12,365 nucleotides of DNA from Clostridiales bacterium. GTDB taxonomy: Bacteria > Bacillota > Clostridia > Oscillospirales > Oscillospiraceae. Shown in pieces: positions 11,569 through 12,365 of the stretch (positions are counted from its first letter, which is position 1; every line of letters begins with the position of its first letter). The DNA lies in contig SFHQ01000042.1 in NCBI GenBank assembly GCA_004556345.1, positions 1 to 12,365 on the forward strand, given 5' to 3'. The position numbers and the translations under genes are program-made. Below the pieces are notes generated by a model that worked only from the letters and a program-made list of their open reading frames with translations, was not told the origin of the DNA and searched no databases.

Positions 11569-12365
11569 AAAATCCCAAAAATCAGCAGGGGAAATATGCA
11601 TACCTGGAACAGCTCACCACAGAAGAATTGGACGAACTGCTTCGCTTGGAGTTTAACGCCGACGAAGAGGACGCCGACCCGGAGCTTGTCTTAGCCATTA
11701 TGGAGGTGATCGCCAAACGGGAACCGGAAGATATTCCACCCATCGACCCGGAAGAGACCTGGAAGACATTCCAAGCCAGAAACTTGACAAAACCGTCAGA
11801 ACAGACAACAGAAGATACCAACACAAAGCAAGAAGAAACCATCGTGGAGTACCAGCCGCCCCACAGACGCAAGCGCTGGTTTGCCTCAGTGGTGGCTGCG
11901 GCCTGCGCAGTGTTTGTCTTCTGTGCCCCCGTAGCTCATGGTTCAACCATACTGGAAACCATGACAAACTGGAAGCAGAGTACCTTCTCCCTGCCGAACC
12001 AGCAGGAGACCGGTACGGTTGCCGTGTTGACAAATCCAGATTATCTGAAAGTTGTGGAAGCTGTCAAGGATGCTGCGGGTACTGCACTGCTACCGAACTG
12101 GTACCCGGACGGGACAACGGTTGACCGTGTAGAAGACCATTCAAGAGATAGTGTACTTGGCTATTATATTTCATTCTCAAAAGCAGAAGAAGAATTTAGC
12201 CTTTTTATCATTGCGTATGATACGAAAAGTTCTATGAGCAGTATACATGAAAAGAATGAAACTTCTGGAACGATTCAATATACTTCTGGGGGAATGCCTT
12301 ATTATCTGATGGAAAATTTGGAGAGAACAGTTGCTGTCTGGCAAGGAAAAACAGCAGAATATCCA
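11565..12365 (+). CDS. Membrane-anchored DUF4367 protein, probable anti-sigma factor (3' end outside window)
   Basis: The frame opens at ATG 11565 and is still open at the last base (267 residues). AGAGGAGG (11548-11555) lies 9 bases upstream, and ATG overlaps the sigma stop as ATGA, so translation is coupled. Residues 1-104 are hydrophilic and acidic and end in the positive cluster HRRKR. One membrane segment follows at about 105-125 (WFASVVAAACAVFVFCAPVA). The outside part starts a DUF4367-like domain at about 172 (GTALLPNWYPDGTTVDRVE). This cytoplasm-membrane-exterior plan next to a sigma gene is typical of anti-sigma factors; the partner-binding part would be the N-terminal region. No zinc-binding HxxxCxxC motif is seen. 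GC content falls sharply from about 12120 onward. Confidence 0.8.
   Translation, partial: MKNPKNQQGKYAYLEQLTTEELDELLRLEFNADEEDADPELVLAIMEVIAKREPEDIPPIDPEETWKTFQARNLTKPSEQTTEDTNTKQEETIVEYQPPHRRKRWFASVVAAACAVFVFCAPVAHGSTILETMTNWKQSTFSLPNQQETGTVAVLTNPDYLKVVEAVKDAAGTALLPNWYPDGTTVDRVEDHSRDSVLGYYISFSKAEEEFSLFIIAYDTKSSMSSIHEKNETSGTIQYTSGGMPYYLMENLERTVAVWQGKTAEYP

Noticed and set aside
1..12365. CRISPR arrays, tRNA/rRNA genes, transposases, phage or defence genes
   Set aside because: Looked for regular repeats, tRNA-like cloverleaf ends and known mobile or defence motifs on both strands; none found.

Overview
The window looks like a piece of chromosome from a GC-rich anaerobic Firmicute of the class Clostridia, most likely an Oscillospiraceae-type gut bacterium. 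This is inferred from family content: S-layer-homology (SLH) surface proteins, a Clostridium/Megasphaera-type flavodoxin, MgtE, a CarD-family regulator, a sigma/DUF4367 pair, AGGAGG-type ribosome sites and TTGACA/TATAAT-type promoters. There is no rRNA, tRNA, CRISPR array, transposase or phage gene, so it is mostly ordinary chromosome. The points of interest are in regulation and in one broken gene.

Layout. (1) 2-373 (+) is the C-terminal end of an SLH protein. It converges on a minus-strand cluster (2991 to 470) with a Crp/Fnr-family regulator, a patatin-like lipid hydrolase and a MaoC-type enoyl-CoA hydratase; the two meet at a shared bidirectional terminator (406-445). A pyridoxamine-phosphate-oxidase-like flavoprotein (3117-3587, +) diverges from the regulator. 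(2) mgtE (5114 to 3735, -) has a consensus promoter and a leader of about 240 nt that looks structured. (3) A secreted protein with three SLH repeats and a GH18-type glycosidase domain (5518-7170, +) faces a flavodoxin gene (7716 to 7297, -). The flavodoxin promoter and 5' leader carry three copies of the palindrome TTAGC-N4-GCTAA, which looks like a metal- or redox-regulated operator array. (4) A CarD-family gene (8072-8599, +) is followed by an AT-rich intergenic stretch with a 17-bp hairpin. (5) yfcE and a MATE transporter overlap by 10 bp on the minus strand. (6) A sigma-70-like gene (10990-11568, +) is interrupted in frame by TGA where the family normally has Trp. It overlaps by ATGA with a membrane-anchored DUF4367 protein (probable anti-sigma factor) that runs off the end of the window.

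How the genes work together. The Crp-patatin-MaoC cluster suggests a small regulated lipid/acyl-CoA unit. Flavodoxin probably substitutes for ferredoxin when iron is scarce. MgtE handles magnesium entry. The SLH proteins are cell-wall anchored, and the GH18 enzyme may act on wall glycans. The sigma/anti-sigma pair would be a signalling switch, but here the sigma gene is split. GC content drops abruptly (62% to 34% by hand count) inside the DUF4367 gene at about 12120, hinting at a mosaic or transferred 3' part.
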